Positions 1 to 6,608 of a stretch of 7,948 bases of DNA are shown in pieces (the first letter of the stretch is position 1; each line of letters begins with the position of its first letter). The DNA is taken from the NCBI GenBank assembly GCA_021157645.1, contig JAGGWC010000061.1, forward strand, positions 1 through 7,948, read 5' to 3'. The position numbers and the translations under genes were made by a program. The notes beneath the pieces are model-generated. The model made no database searches and was not told the DNA's origin. It was given only the letters and a program-made list of their open reading frames with translations. The stretch comes from Candidatus Cloacimonadota bacterium. Lineage in GTDB: Bacteria; Cloacimonadota; Cloacimonadia; Cloacimonadales; TCS61.

Positions 1-959
1 ATTCAAATAATAACGGATACCCACTTAAGATTGCTCAGAATTCAATAGAAAGCAAAGGTGGAATTAATGCAATAGCTTTTCAAACTGCATTTAAATATAA
101 GAACATTGGTTCTTTAGGTTTGGAAGTCGCACAACTCTTAGGTGATTCCGAAATGGAAAGAAGTGTGATCTGGACACCTGAAGCGCAAGATATTATGAAC
201 AATGCATTAAATGATACAATAAATACTTTGGATAGAAAATTTTCTGCAATTCAGTTTACAGTAGGTGCTAATATCCATTTTTCTCCGAGATTTGATTTAG
301 GCTTAAAAATTACACCAAAAGTTGAACTCGATGTTACCGGAAACAAAGATGGGGTAGATGTGAATAATGCAGTTTTTGTTTACACAAAATTTGATTCTAC
401 AGGAACACCTTTAGATTCACTTACATATGCTCAATATGTACTTCCAATGAATGCTCGTGTTGGATTCTCTTTTAAACCAAGAAACATAATGAGAACTGTG
501 ATGAATTGCGATGTGGAATACGTTAAGTGGTCGGATACAAATCCGTTATACGATGATGCCATAAACTATTACATCGGTGTTGAGCATATTCTCAATAATA
601 AGATCCCATTTCGTTTTGGATTTAATTATACAACAGGCTATGGATTGCATGAAGATTCCGGTTTTGTTTTTGCAAATGAGATAACAACTCCAACTTTCAC
701 AGCAGGAACTGGCTTTACATTTTTAGAAAAATTTACTTTTGATATTTCTTTGGAATACTCCAACAGACAGTATGAAACTTTAGATCTTTTTATGGATAAC
801 TACTATTGGAGAGATGGAGAATATGAAGATTTATGGAATGTGTATATTCAGGGTGGTCAAATTGAGAGTCCAATAATTCAGGATCGAGGATGGGAAAATC
901 CCGATACTGTACACGAAACATTTATAAATTTGAAATCGGCTATTAGTTTTACGTGGTAG
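1..959 (+). CDS. Outer-membrane beta-barrel protein, FadL/OMPP1-like (5' end missing)
   Basis: The frame is open from the left edge (first whole codon at position 3) to TAG at 957-959, giving 318 visible residues; the start lies outside the window. A TTG at 120 is an internal Leu codon, not a convincing start. The protein is built of alternating hydrophobic and polar strands rich in aromatic residues and Gly, with polar loops. It ends in the strand-like SAISFTW, and a terminal aromatic residue is the usual signal for insertion into the outer membrane. The stretch RVGFSFKP, followed by a strand with VKWSD and then FRFGFNYTTGY, resembles the C-terminal half of FadL/OMPP1-type hydrophobic-substrate channels, but no substrate can be read from it. 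The next gene starts 6 nt downstream and its ribosome binding site overlaps this stop codon, so the two are probably cotranscribed. The barrel call is fairly secure; the FadL assignment is moderate. Confidence 0.72.
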   Translation, partial: SNNNGYPLKIAQNSIESKGGINAIAFQTAFKYKNIGSLGLEVAQLLGDSEMERSVIWTPEAQDIMNNALNDTINTLDRKFSAIQFTVGANIHFSPRFDLGLKITPKVELDVTGNKDGVDVNNAVFVYTKFDSTGTPLDSLTYAQYVLPMNARVGFSFKPRNIMRTVMNCDVEYVKWSDTNPLYDDAINYYIGVEHILNNKIPFRFGFNYTTGYGLHEDSGFVFANEITTPTFTAGTGFTFLEKFTFDISLEYSNRQYETLDLFMDNYYWRDGEYEDLWNVYIQGGQIESPIIQDRGWENPDTVHETFINLKSAISFTW

Positions 960-965
960 GAACTT

Positions 966-2624
966 ATGAAAGCTAAAATATTTTTTGGGCTTCTGCTCAT
1001 ATTCAGTAGTTCTCTATTTGCAGAAAATCTTTTATTGGATATCATGTTTACAAATGATATTCATGGCGGAATCGATAGATATCCTGCAACTTTTATGAAT
1101 CCCGATTTTCCACCGATACTTGGCGGCGGCGGCAGTGCTGCAACTTACATAAAAGGTGTTCGCAAACTTTCTAAAGCAGAAACTCGTGATAATCTTCTGA
1201 TTGATGCAGGAGATTTCTTTCAAGGACATCCGGTAGGGACAATGAGTGAAGGACGAGCTGTAATTACTTATATGAATATGATCGGATATGATTTCCTGAC
1301 TATTGGAAATCATGAGTTTGATCTTGGTGAAGATGTTTTGATAAAAACTCTGGCGTTGGCAGAATTTCCAATTCTATCCTGTAATATTGTTAAGAAAGGC
1401 ACAAATGAACTGATTGATTATGCTCAACCCTACAAAATAATCGAAAAGTTAGGATTACGCATTGGCGTGATTGGCTTAACAACAACAGATACAGAGCAGA
1501 TGAGTTTCCCGGATAACATTAAGAATGTAGATTTTCTTCCAGCAAAAAATCAAGTGCAAAAATATGTAAATATTGTTAGGAAGAAGAATGTTGATCTTGT
1601 TATTCTAATTGCACATATGGGACTCCCGTATTATCCGCAACCAGCTTATGATGCACGTTATTCCAAACCTGATGAGAATAAAGAGGAACGACGTTGGGGA
1701 TATGATGCTCAGGAAATAGCACATGAAGTAGAGGGGATTGATATATTGTTTGGTGGTCATATGCATAAAGGTTTTGCGCAACCTTGGGAAGATCCAGAAA
1801 CACATACACTAGTTTTTCAAGGATACGCTTATGGAAGCAATGTAGGTCACGTTACAATTAAAATAGATAAGGATACAAAAACAATTTCAGGGTATGAATC
1901 TCCAGCCCTAAATGAAGGTGTTCTGGTTACGATGTTTGAAGATGAATTTATTCCGGATGAAGTAATTGGTGATACAATTCTGGTTATGCAAGCGATAGCA
2001 GAAGTAGGGATGGATGAGATCATTGGACAAGCCAGCATGAATATTACAAAGTTCGGAATGGGTACTCAGAATCTTATTGGTAATCTGGTTTGCGAAGCAA
2101 TGTTAGATTATACTGATGCCGATTTTTCTTTTATGAATCTTGGTGGTATTCGTGATGAAATTCTCAGCGGACCTATTACTTATCGTAATGTTTTCAATGT
2201 GATGCCTTTTGATAATCAAATTGCATTAATTGAAGTAGATGGAAAATTCTTAAAAGAGATAATCGAAACCAGAGTCTCCGGCAGCAGACATGGTTTAAGA
2301 ACAGCCGGTATAAAAGTTGTCATTAATAGAAAGAGAGAGAATTTTAATAGAATATCTGAACTTCTTATTGGTGGCGAACCATGGCAGGCAGATAAAATAT
2401 ATAAGATCGCTACTTCAGATTTTCTATTACAGGGAAATGCAGGACTTGCTCTTTTGACAAAAGTACCAGAATCGCAGATAACTCGTTATGAACAAGGTCT
2501 TCGTGATGTTATCGTCGAATACATTAGGAAATATTCTCCTGTAAATGCTGTTATTGATGACAGGTGGAAAAGAGATGATAACAGCCCTATTGATCGAACA
2601 CTAAAAAAAGAGATGCAAAAATAA
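966..2624 (+). CDS. Secreted 5'-nucleotidase / UshA-type metallophosphatase
   Basis: Predicted periplasmic bimetallic phosphoesterase that would hydrolyse nucleotides to nucleosides and phosphate. Residues 1-19 form a Sec signal peptide, with likely cleavage after SLFA. The N-terminal calcineurin-like domain shows all metal-site motifs: TNDIHG (D31, H33), GDFFQG (D83), GNHEFD (N115, H116), AHMG (H217) and GGHMHKG (H265, H267). The C-terminal 5'-nucleotidase domain follows from about residue 345, with NLGGIRD (391-397) as the substrate-binding Arg loop and DFLLQGNAGL (485-494) where family members usually carry a GGDGY-like nucleoside-binding segment. The length of 552 residues is normal for UshA/YfkN-type enzymes. 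The ATG at 966 has AGGAA just upstream, embedded in the stop codon of the barrel gene. The altered nucleoside pocket leaves the exact substrate open; UDP-sugar or 2',3'-cyclic nucleotide activity is possible. The family call is secure. Confidence 0.93.
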   Translation: MKAKIFFGLLLIFSSSLFAENLLLDIMFTNDIHGGIDRYPATFMNPDFPPILGGGGSAATYIKGVRKLSKAETRDNLLIDAGDFFQGHPVGTMSEGRAVITYMNMIGYDFLTIGNHEFDLGEDVLIKTLALAEFPILSCNIVKKGTNELIDYAQPYKIIEKLGLRIGVIGLTTTDTEQMSFPDNIKNVDFLPAKNQVQKYVNIVRKKNVDLVILIAHMGLPYYPQPAYDARYSKPDENKEERRWGYDAQEIAHEVEGIDILFGGHMHKGFAQPWEDPETHTLVFQGYAYGSNVGHVTIKIDKDTKTISGYESPALNEGVLVTMFEDEFIPDEVIGDTILVMQAIAEVGMDEIIGQASMNITKFGMGTQNLIGNLVCEAMLDYTDADFSFMNLGGIRDEILSGPITYRNVFNVMPFDNQIALIEVDGKFLKEIIETRVSGSRHGLRTAGIKVVINRKRENFNRISELLIGGEPWQADKIYKIATSDFLLQGNAGLALLTKVPESQITRYEQGLRDVIVEYIRKYSPVNAVIDDRWKRDDNSPIDRTLKKEMQK

Positions 2625-2637
2625 TTTACAATAATCG

Positions 2638-2668
2638 TTGACGGGAAAACAAGAGAAAAATAAATAAT
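2638..2668 (+). promoter_or_regulatory. Possible sigma-70 promoter for the HEAT-ybbR-tsaD cluster
   Basis: TTGACG at 2638-2643 is followed after 17 nt by TAAATA (2661-2666); AATAAT at 2663-2668 is an alternative -10 with 19-nt spacing. It lies in the 92-nt gap after the nucleotidase gene, where no terminator hairpin is visible, so read-through from upstream is also possible. The call rests on hexamer matches only. Confidence 0.38.
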
Positions 2669-2716
2669 TCTTTCGTAGTTAAGCGATTTTTGTGAAGTTA
2701 AAATATATTTTCATTT

Positions 2717-3601
2717 ATGCCTTCATTAGGAAAAAAGAATCATAGTAAAAGTATTGGTAGCTTAATTAATAAGGAGCAACAATTGAACGAAATCGGCAGA
2801 CTAGATAGTGATGATCGAAAAGAACTTAATGAGATATTAGATTCGATTTTTGCTAATTTAGATAAAGACAAATTAGAATTAGCTCAAAAAAAGCTGATCA
2901 ATATATCAAAAACACCGAATTATTTTATTCGTGAATATTTAGGGAAAAGTTTAACTGATTACAGCAATAAAACTAAAATGAAGAAAATCATCAAACCTAT
3001 GCTTAAACATAGAATTTATGGTGTTAGGGCAACTGCTCTATTCTTTTATTACGATCTTGATAAAAATAATCCCGAAAAGGTTTTAAAATTATTAGAGAAA
3101 ACATTCGATAGTGTTCCATGGGAAGTTGAAAGTGTGATAAACGAAATGTGGAGAACATATCCCGACTTCATGAAAGAGAATATTGTTAAATGGATAGAAT
3201 CTGGGAATTCACAGAAGCGTGCTCTTTCATTTCACGGAATGGAAAATATTGCAAAATCCGATCCTGGATTTATCATGGAATTTATCAGTCAAGCAATTGA
3301 TGATGACAAAATTGAAGTTCAGAAAAAGATTACACATATCCTAACACAGGTTGCCAGAGCTAATCCAATTGTTGTATTCCCATATATTAGAGAGTGGCTT
3401 TCTGTAGGTTCAGAAAAAAGAATTAAAACTATCTGGGTTTCAATGAAAAAATTAGCTAATATTGTCGTTCAAAGAAGCAGAAGAGATAAATCTGAAGAAT
3501 TTGTTTTGTTAACTCAACAAACTATTAATGATTGGGCAAATGATGAAAACGAAAATGTCTCTAATATGGGTGAAAGATTATCTTATATAATAAATAGATA
3601 A
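2717..3601 (+). CDS. HEAT-repeat protein, AlkD-like (DNA alkylation repair superfamily fold)
   Basis: Cytosolic all-helical protein of 294 residues with no signal peptide or membrane segment. From about residue 50 it consists of amphipathic helix pairs. Two visibly related repeats start VKWIESGNSQKRALSFHG (158-175) and REWLSVGSEKRIKTIW (225-240), each followed by a helix ending in an Ala-rich turn. This W-x-x-S/G-N-x-x-K-R-x-A pattern resembles AlkD-type HEAT-like repeats, but I cannot confirm catalytic residues, so a scaffold role is as likely as DNA glycosylase activity. ATG 2717 has no Shine-Dalgarno sequence. An in-frame TTG at 2783 has AAGGAG at 2771-2776 six nt upstream and would give 272 residues, so the start is uncertain. 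The gene lies 10 nt before the YbbR-like gene, suggesting an operon. The fold call is moderate; the function is unknown. Confidence 0.75.
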   Translation: MPSLGKKNHSKSIGSLINKEQQLNEIGRLDSDDRKELNEILDSIFANLDKDKLELAQKKLINISKTPNYFIREYLGKSLTDYSNKTKMKKIIKPMLKHRIYGVRATALFFYYDLDKNNPEKVLKLLEKTFDSVPWEVESVINEMWRTYPDFMKENIVKWIESGNSQKRALSFHGMENIAKSDPGFIMEFISQAIDDDKIEVQKKITHILTQVARANPIVVFPYIREWLSVGSEKRIKTIWVSMKKLANIVVQRSRRDKSEEFVLLTQQTINDWANDENENVSNMGERLSYIINR

Positions 3602-3611
3602 CATTAACAAC

Positions 3612-4508
3612 ATGAAAAATCATCTTTCCATGAAACTATTAGTATTATTCATCGCAATTGTTTTATGGGTACATCAAATAATGCTAAAAACTCATACATT
3701 AGAAATAAATATTCCTATGAAATTAATTGAAACTCCTCAAAATTTGATTCCAGATTCCTTCAGATTACCAGAAGTTACTGTTGAAATCAGTGCAACAGGT
3801 AAGGATCTTTTTCTATTCCAAATTTCAAAAAAATTCTTCCAAATCGATACTTCTCATTTTCGTTATGGAAAGAATCAGATCGCCCTCAAACCTGATCAAC
3901 TTATCTACTCCGATAAAATTAAATTAAATATTAATTCAATAAATAAAACCGAAGATTTCTTTATAAATATGGACAAATTGGTGGAAAGAACAAAACCACT
4001 TAAAATCCAATATTCATCAACAAATGAAGAAGAATTCTTTCTAAAAAATAAAATTAAAAATGCAAATAGAAAAATTACTTTAAAGGGTCCACTTGCTTTA
4101 TTAAATGAAGTTGAACAAATTTTCACAAAAAAGATTTCAAGTAAAATGATCGTTGATGGAAAACTTACTGTAGAATTAATTTCTCCAGATCCTAAAATTG
4201 ATCTTTTTCAAGATAGTATTGAATTTGAAATTACAAACACTAAGATCGTGCACAAAACTATTTCATTAATTCCCATCAAGTATCCTGAAACTGAAAATAT
4301 TACAATAATTCCACAGAAAGTATCAGTGATGGTTAGTGGTCCCAAAGAGATCATGGAGAAACTTAATACAAATTCTATAATTGCAAACTTGAATATATCC
4401 AATTTAAAAAAAGATTTCGCTAATGTATCATTTGAAATTCCTGCCGGTGTTAAGATAATTGAATATACACCTCAAAAAATTCAGGTTATTCAGAATGATC
4501 AGCAGTGA
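3612..4508 (+). CDS. YbbR/CdaR-like membrane-anchored protein
   Basis: The N-terminus MKNHLSMKLLVLFIAIVLW is the typical YbbR/CdaR opening: a short basic stretch, then one transmembrane helix (about residues 8-24), placing the rest outside the cytoplasmic membrane. Three beta-rich YbbR-type repeats are recognisable by V-x-I/V-x-G-P/K segments: EVTVEISATGKDLFLFQ (54-70), KITLKGPLALLNEVEQIF (154-171) and VSVMVSGPKEIMEKL (237-251). In Firmicutes CdaR regulates the diadenylate cyclase CdaA, usually encoded next door. Here the upstream neighbour is a HEAT-repeat protein and no cyclase is in the window, so a c-di-AMP link is only a family-based suggestion. ATG 3612 lacks a Shine-Dalgarno sequence and lies 10 nt after the HEAT gene stop, suggesting translational coupling. 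The stop is TGA at 4506-4508, with TAA two codons beyond in the same frame. The final 14 nt overlap tsaD. Confidence 0.85.
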   Translation: MKNHLSMKLLVLFIAIVLWVHQIMLKTHTLEINIPMKLIETPQNLIPDSFRLPEVTVEISATGKDLFLFQISKKFFQIDTSHFRYGKNQIALKPDQLIYSDKIKLNINSINKTEDFFINMDKLVERTKPLKIQYSSTNEEEFFLKNKIKNANRKITLKGPLALLNEVEQIFTKKISSKMIVDGKLTVELISPDPKIDLFQDSIEFEITNTKIVHKTISLIPIKYPETENITIIPQKVSVMVSGPKEIMEKLNTNSIIANLNISNLKKDFANVSFEIPAGVKIIEYTPQKIQVIQNDQQ

Positions 4509-5529
4509 AAAAACTAAACAATTCAAGATATTAGCTTTTGAAACCTCGTGTGATGATACTTCCGTAGCAATAATTAATTCTGATTTTAAGGTTATTGTAA
4601 ATCTCATTTCATCTCAAACAACCCACAAAGATTTTGGTGGTGTAGTGCCTGAACTTGCTTCCAGATTACATTTGAAGAATATTATGCAATTAACACAAGC
4701 AGCATTAACAAATGCAGAATTATCTTTTGAAGATATTGATGGAATTGCTGTATCAGTGAATCCCGGATTGATTGGAGCTTTACTGGTTGGAGTCTCATTT
4801 GCCAAAAGTTTAGCTTACGGTCTTGGCAAACCAGTTATAGCTGTAAATCACATGCTTGGTCACATCTATGCAAATCGGATTGAAAATCCCGACCTTAAAC
4901 CTCCATACTTGGCTTTAGTTGTTTCCGGAGGACATACTGAACTCGTAGATTTTAAATCTATGAATGATTTTAAAGTAATTGGTAAAACGCGTGATGATGC
5001 TGCTGGAGAAGCTTTTGATAAGGTATCAAAACTATTAGGATTAGGGTATCCTGGAGGACCAATTATCGATAAAATCGCTAAAAATGGAAATCCTGATTTT
5101 CATCAATTCCCTAGAGCATTGAATAGAAAAGATAATTATGATTTCAGTTTTAGCGGATTCAAAACTTCTGTGAGAAATTACCTGGCAAGTAAAAATGATG
5201 AATTTATTCAGGAACATATTGCAGATATTGCAGCTTCAGTTCAACAAGCAATTGTTGATAGTTTAGTTTCCAAAACAATAGCATTTGCAAAAAAATCTGA
5301 TGCAAAGATAATAATAGTTGCAGGTGGTGTTTCTGCAAATAGTCTTTTACGTAATGAAATCTCAGAGAAAGGAAGAGATATTGGAGCGAATATTTTCTTC
5401 CCCGCATTAGAATATTGCATGGATAATGCAGCTATGATTGGTGCTGCGGCTATTGAAAAATATCAGAAAAATGACTTTGCAGATCTTTCTCTCAATGCTT
5501 TTTCTACCAAAGGCATAAGAATTCTTTAA
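4495..5529 (+). CDS. tsaD: tRNA N6-adenosine threonylcarbamoyltransferase TsaD
   Basis: Transfers the threonylcarbamoyl group from TC-AMP to A37 of ANN-decoding tRNAs (t6A), acting in the cytoplasm with TsaB and TsaE. The 344-residue protein has the full ASKHA/Kae1 signature. Numbered from ATG 4495 it shows FETSCDDTS (15-23), the metal-binding HMLGH (H119, H123), VSGGHTE (143-149), the GEAFDKVSKLLGLGYPGGP nucleotide/substrate loop (171-189), DFSFSGFKTSVRN (217-229), VAGGVSANSLLR (276-287) and DNAAMIG with D310 as the third metal ligand. I chose ATG 4495, which overlaps the ybbR-like gene by 14 nt; an upstream TTG at 4459 would add 12 residues unlike the family N-terminus. No clear Shine-Dalgarno sequence precedes it, consistent with coupling to the upstream gene. 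A tRNA-Thr gene, whose product is a t6A substrate, follows 85 nt downstream, probably by coincidence. Confidence 0.96.
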   Translation: MISSEKTKQFKILAFETSCDDTSVAIINSDFKVIVNLISSQTTHKDFGGVVPELASRLHLKNIMQLTQAALTNAELSFEDIDGIAVSVNPGLIGALLVGVSFAKSLAYGLGKPVIAVNHMLGHIYANRIENPDLKPPYLALVVSGGHTELVDFKSMNDFKVIGKTRDDAAGEAFDKVSKLLGLGYPGGPIIDKIAKNGNPDFHQFPRALNRKDNYDFSFSGFKTSVRNYLASKNDEFIQEHIADIAASVQQAIVDSLVSKTIAFAKKSDAKIIIVAGGVSANSLLRNEISEKGRDIGANIFFPALEYCMDNAAMIGAAAIEKYQKNDFADLSLNAFSTKGIRIL

Positions 5530-5559
5530 TAACTCAATAACAAATCTATAATAATCCAC

Positions 5560-5590
5560 TTGACCTGATAAGTACATAAAATTTTATAAA
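5560..5590 (+). promoter_or_regulatory. Probable promoter of tRNA-Thr
   Basis: TTGACC at 5560-5565 is followed by an AT-only stretch with candidate -10 boxes: TTTATA (5583-5588, 17-nt spacer) or TATAAA (5585-5590, 19-nt spacer). Transcription would start about 15-20 nt before the tRNA. The -10 region lies in a tandem repeat (next entry), so it is duplicated. Confidence 0.55.
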
Positions 5591-5600
5591 TTTTATAAAT
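5579..5600 (+). repeat. Short tandem repeat AAATTTTAT x2 plus partial third copy
   Basis: Two exact copies of the 9-mer AAATTTTAT (5579-5587 and 5588-5596) are followed by AAAT. The repeat sits at the -10 region of the tRNA promoter and duplicates a TATAAA-like box nine bases further on. This is a simple AT-rich repeat with no other sign of mobility. Confidence 0.7.
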
Positions 5601-5614
5601 ATATAATTAGATAT

Positions 5615-5690
5615 GCTGGGATGGCACAGATGGTAGCGCAACTGATTCGTAATCAGTAGGTCGGGGGTTCGAATCCCCCTTCCAGCACCA
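5615..5690 (+). tRNA. tRNA-Thr (anticodon CGU)
   Basis: A 76-nt cloverleaf with encoded CCA. The acceptor stem GCTGGGA pairs with TTCCAGC (one G-U pair), the discriminator base is A73, and G1-C72/C2-G71 match known Thr identity pairs. The anticodon stem ACTGA/TCAGT is a perfect 5 bp around the loop TTCGTAA, with anticodon CGT at 5648-5650 reading ACG. The T arm is GGGGG-TTCGAAT-CCCCC. The D arm GCAC-AGATGGTA-GCGC has one A-C mismatch at pair 12-23, which is tolerable but unusual. The gene stands alone between tsaD and the dsrE-like gene, with a promoter just upstream and no strong terminator after it. Confidence 0.96.
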
Positions 5691-5840
5691 CTATAAATAA
5701 TTAGATGCTTAATTTTCTTCTTTCAATTTATTTTTTTAGTAAAAAAACACCATTTTAAATGAGATTAATAATCAATCTTAATATTCTTTTTTTGTAACTT
5801 ATAAATACTAAATAAGATACAGTATAAGTGATCTTATGTA

Positions 5841-5863
5841 TATATTTTACAGTGTGAAATATA
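5841..5863. promoter_or_regulatory. 23-bp near-palindromic operator candidate upstream of the dsrE-tusA promoter
   Basis: Arms TATATTTTACA (5841-5851) and TGTGAAATATA (5853-5863) flank a single central G and match at 10 of 11 positions. A further half-site, TGTAAAATAT (5873-5882), repeats the right arm with one change, exactly 20 bp downstream and just 5 bp before the -35 box. Size, symmetry and position suit a dimeric helix-turn-helix regulator. The regulator is unknown; because the site lies upstream of the -35 box, activation is as plausible as repression. Confidence 0.5.
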
Positions 5864-5887
5864 CCAGAGTTATGTAAAATATTTTTC

Positions 5888-5918
5888 TTGACAATGAAAT
5901 TGCATTCTCATTTACATT
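5888..5918 (+). promoter_or_regulatory. Promoter of the dsrE-tusA unit
   Basis: A perfect -35 box TTGACA (5888-5893) is followed by a weak -10: TTTACA after 17 nt (5911-5916) or TACATT after 19 nt (5913-5918). The weak -10 beside a strong -35 fits a regulated promoter. The spacer contains an imperfect 20-bp palindrome with outer arms AATGA (5893-5897) and TCATT (5908-5912), so an operator may overlap it. The start codon lies about 20 nt beyond the likely transcription start, after a strong ribosome binding site. Confidence 0.55.
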
Positions 5919-5944
5919 GCTCAGAAAATTAAGGAGGATGATTT

Positions 5945-6304
5945 ATGGGAAAGTTATCAATAACCATTAATGGTTCTGAAGTGAAAAATATTTATCCAGC
6001 TGTAACGATCGGCGTTTCGGCTGCGGCTAGCGGAGATGATGTGATTTTTTTCGTACTGCCAAGCGGATTGCCCGCTTTTGTTAAAGGAAAATTTGAAGAG
6101 CTCAATGAAGCAGCAGAAAAATTACCAGATCTGATAGAAATGATAGAAGGATTAAAGATGCTTAAAGCTCGATTTCTGATCTGTGAACTTGGATTTGAAG
6201 TACACGGATTAAAAGAAGAAGACCTTATAGAAGGCATCGAAGTAGTGGGAGCTACAACATTCGTAGCAGAAGCCCAAGGTTCAGAGTTAACATTTTCATT
6301 CTAA
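5945..6304 (+). CDS. DsrE/DsrF-like family protein
   Basis: Small cytosolic protein (119 residues) of the DsrE/F-like sulfur-relay fold, in which a conserved Cys on an exposed loop accepts persulfide sulfur. Its only cysteine is C80, in RFLICELGFEVHGLKEEDLIEGIEVVGATTFV (76-107 region). This matches the C-x(n)-G-h-x-x-x-D-L-I-x-G-h-x-x-x-G family pattern around the reactive Cys. The N-terminal half has the Rossmann-like strand VIFFVLPSGLPAFVKG (33-48), where DsrE proteins hold a cofactor-like loop. ATG 5945 is preceded by AAGGAGG (5931-5937) at ideal spacing; another ATG at 5938 is too close to that site. It lies 18 nt before the TusA-family gene. Known DsrE proteins pass sulfur to or from TusA, so the pair is likely functional. 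Whether the cargo is sulfur or selenium cannot be told from sequence. Confidence 0.83.
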   Translation: MGKLSITINGSEVKNIYPAVTIGVSAAASGDDVIFFVLPSGLPAFVKGKFEELNEAAEKLPDLIEMIEGLKMLKARFLICELGFEVHGLKEEDLIEGIEVVGATTFVAEAQGSELTFSF

Positions 6305-6322
6305 AATATAAAGGAGGAAGTT

Positions 6323-6547
6323 ATGGCAGTAAAAGAATTAGATTGTTTGGGACTTAAATGTCCTCAACCTATTTTAAAAGTAGTTGCGTTCATTCCGCAA
6401 ATGGAAGCTGGAGATATTCTGGAAATTAAGGCAGATTGTCCATCATTTCCTACTGATATAAAAGCTTGGTGTGATAGAACAGGAAAAACACTTTTATTCT
6501 GCATGGATGATGGTACGGGAAGCCATTCAGCTCAAATTCAATTTTAG
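6323..6547 (+). CDS. TusA-family sulfur carrier protein (SirA/YedF N-domain type)
   Basis: A 74-residue alpha/beta sulfur carrier. The family signature LDCLGLKCPQPILK (6-19) contains the CPxP box with the persulfide-forming Cys13, encoded TGT. The end of the domain, FPTDIKAWCDRTGKTLL, is the usual TusA/YedF pattern. There are five cysteines (8, 13, 39, 50, 60), more than the one or two of many TusA proteins. AAGGAGG (6311-6317) precedes ATG 6323, and the gene forms a two-gene unit with the dsrE-like gene and is followed at once by a strong terminator. The family acts as a sulfur shuttle in tRNA thiolation, molybdenum cofactor work and dissimilatory sulfur metabolism. The TusA+DsrE combination also occurs fused in YedF, which is linked to selenium metabolism; this is relevant because a selenoprotein gene follows. 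Confidence 0.92.
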   Translation: MAVKELDCLGLKCPQPILKVVAFIPQMEAGDILEIKADCPSFPTDIKAWCDRTGKTLLFCMDDGTGSHSAQIQF

Positions 6548-6554
6548 TTTGATG

Positions 6555-6586
6555 GGAGTACATTGGATTCAATGTGCTCCTTTTTT
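6555..6586 (+). terminator. Strong intrinsic terminator after the tusA-like gene
   Basis: An 11-bp stem, GGAGTACATTG (6555-6565) against CAATGTGCTCC (6570-6580) with one G-U pair, closes a GATT tetraloop and is followed directly by six T residues (6581-6586). It lies 7 nt after the stop of the tusA-like gene and only 22 nt before the mvhD start codon, so the downstream genes need read-through or their own promoter. Confidence 0.92.
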
Positions 6587-6591
6587 ATTAT
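6563..6591 (+). promoter_or_regulatory. Weak possible promoter embedded in the terminator, for mvhD-hdrA
   Basis: TATTAT at 6586-6591 matches the -10 consensus at five of six bases. TTGGAT (6563-6568), 17 nt upstream and inside the terminator stem-loop, is a poor -35 (three of six). This is the only promoter-like arrangement I see between the terminator and the mvhD start. It is speculative. Confidence 0.22.
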
Positions 6592-6608
6592 ATTTATATT
6601 GAGGAATA

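Noticed and set aside
120..959. Barrel protein starting at TTG 120
   Set aside because: The frame is open to the left edge with barrel-like sequence, so this codon is internal.
1032..1313. Antisense ORFs, including 1032-1313, 5992-6237 and 7747-7944 on the minus strand
   Set aside because: They lie opposite well-supported genes and show no recognisable protein pattern or ribosome binding context.
4459..4494. TTG start extending TsaD by 12 residues
   Set aside because: The added residues are unlike TsaD N-termini, and ATG 4495 gives the usual short lead-in to the FETSCDDTS motif.
5699..5717. Terminator for the tRNA gene: AATTA/TAATT hairpin followed by T-rich DNA
   Set aside because: The stem has only five A-T pairs with no GC, so it is too weak to call.
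5762..5793. Second possible terminator: AGATT/AATCT hairpin, then a T7 run
   Set aside because: The stem is five pairs and lies eight nt from the T run; it is compatible with chance in AT-rich sequence.
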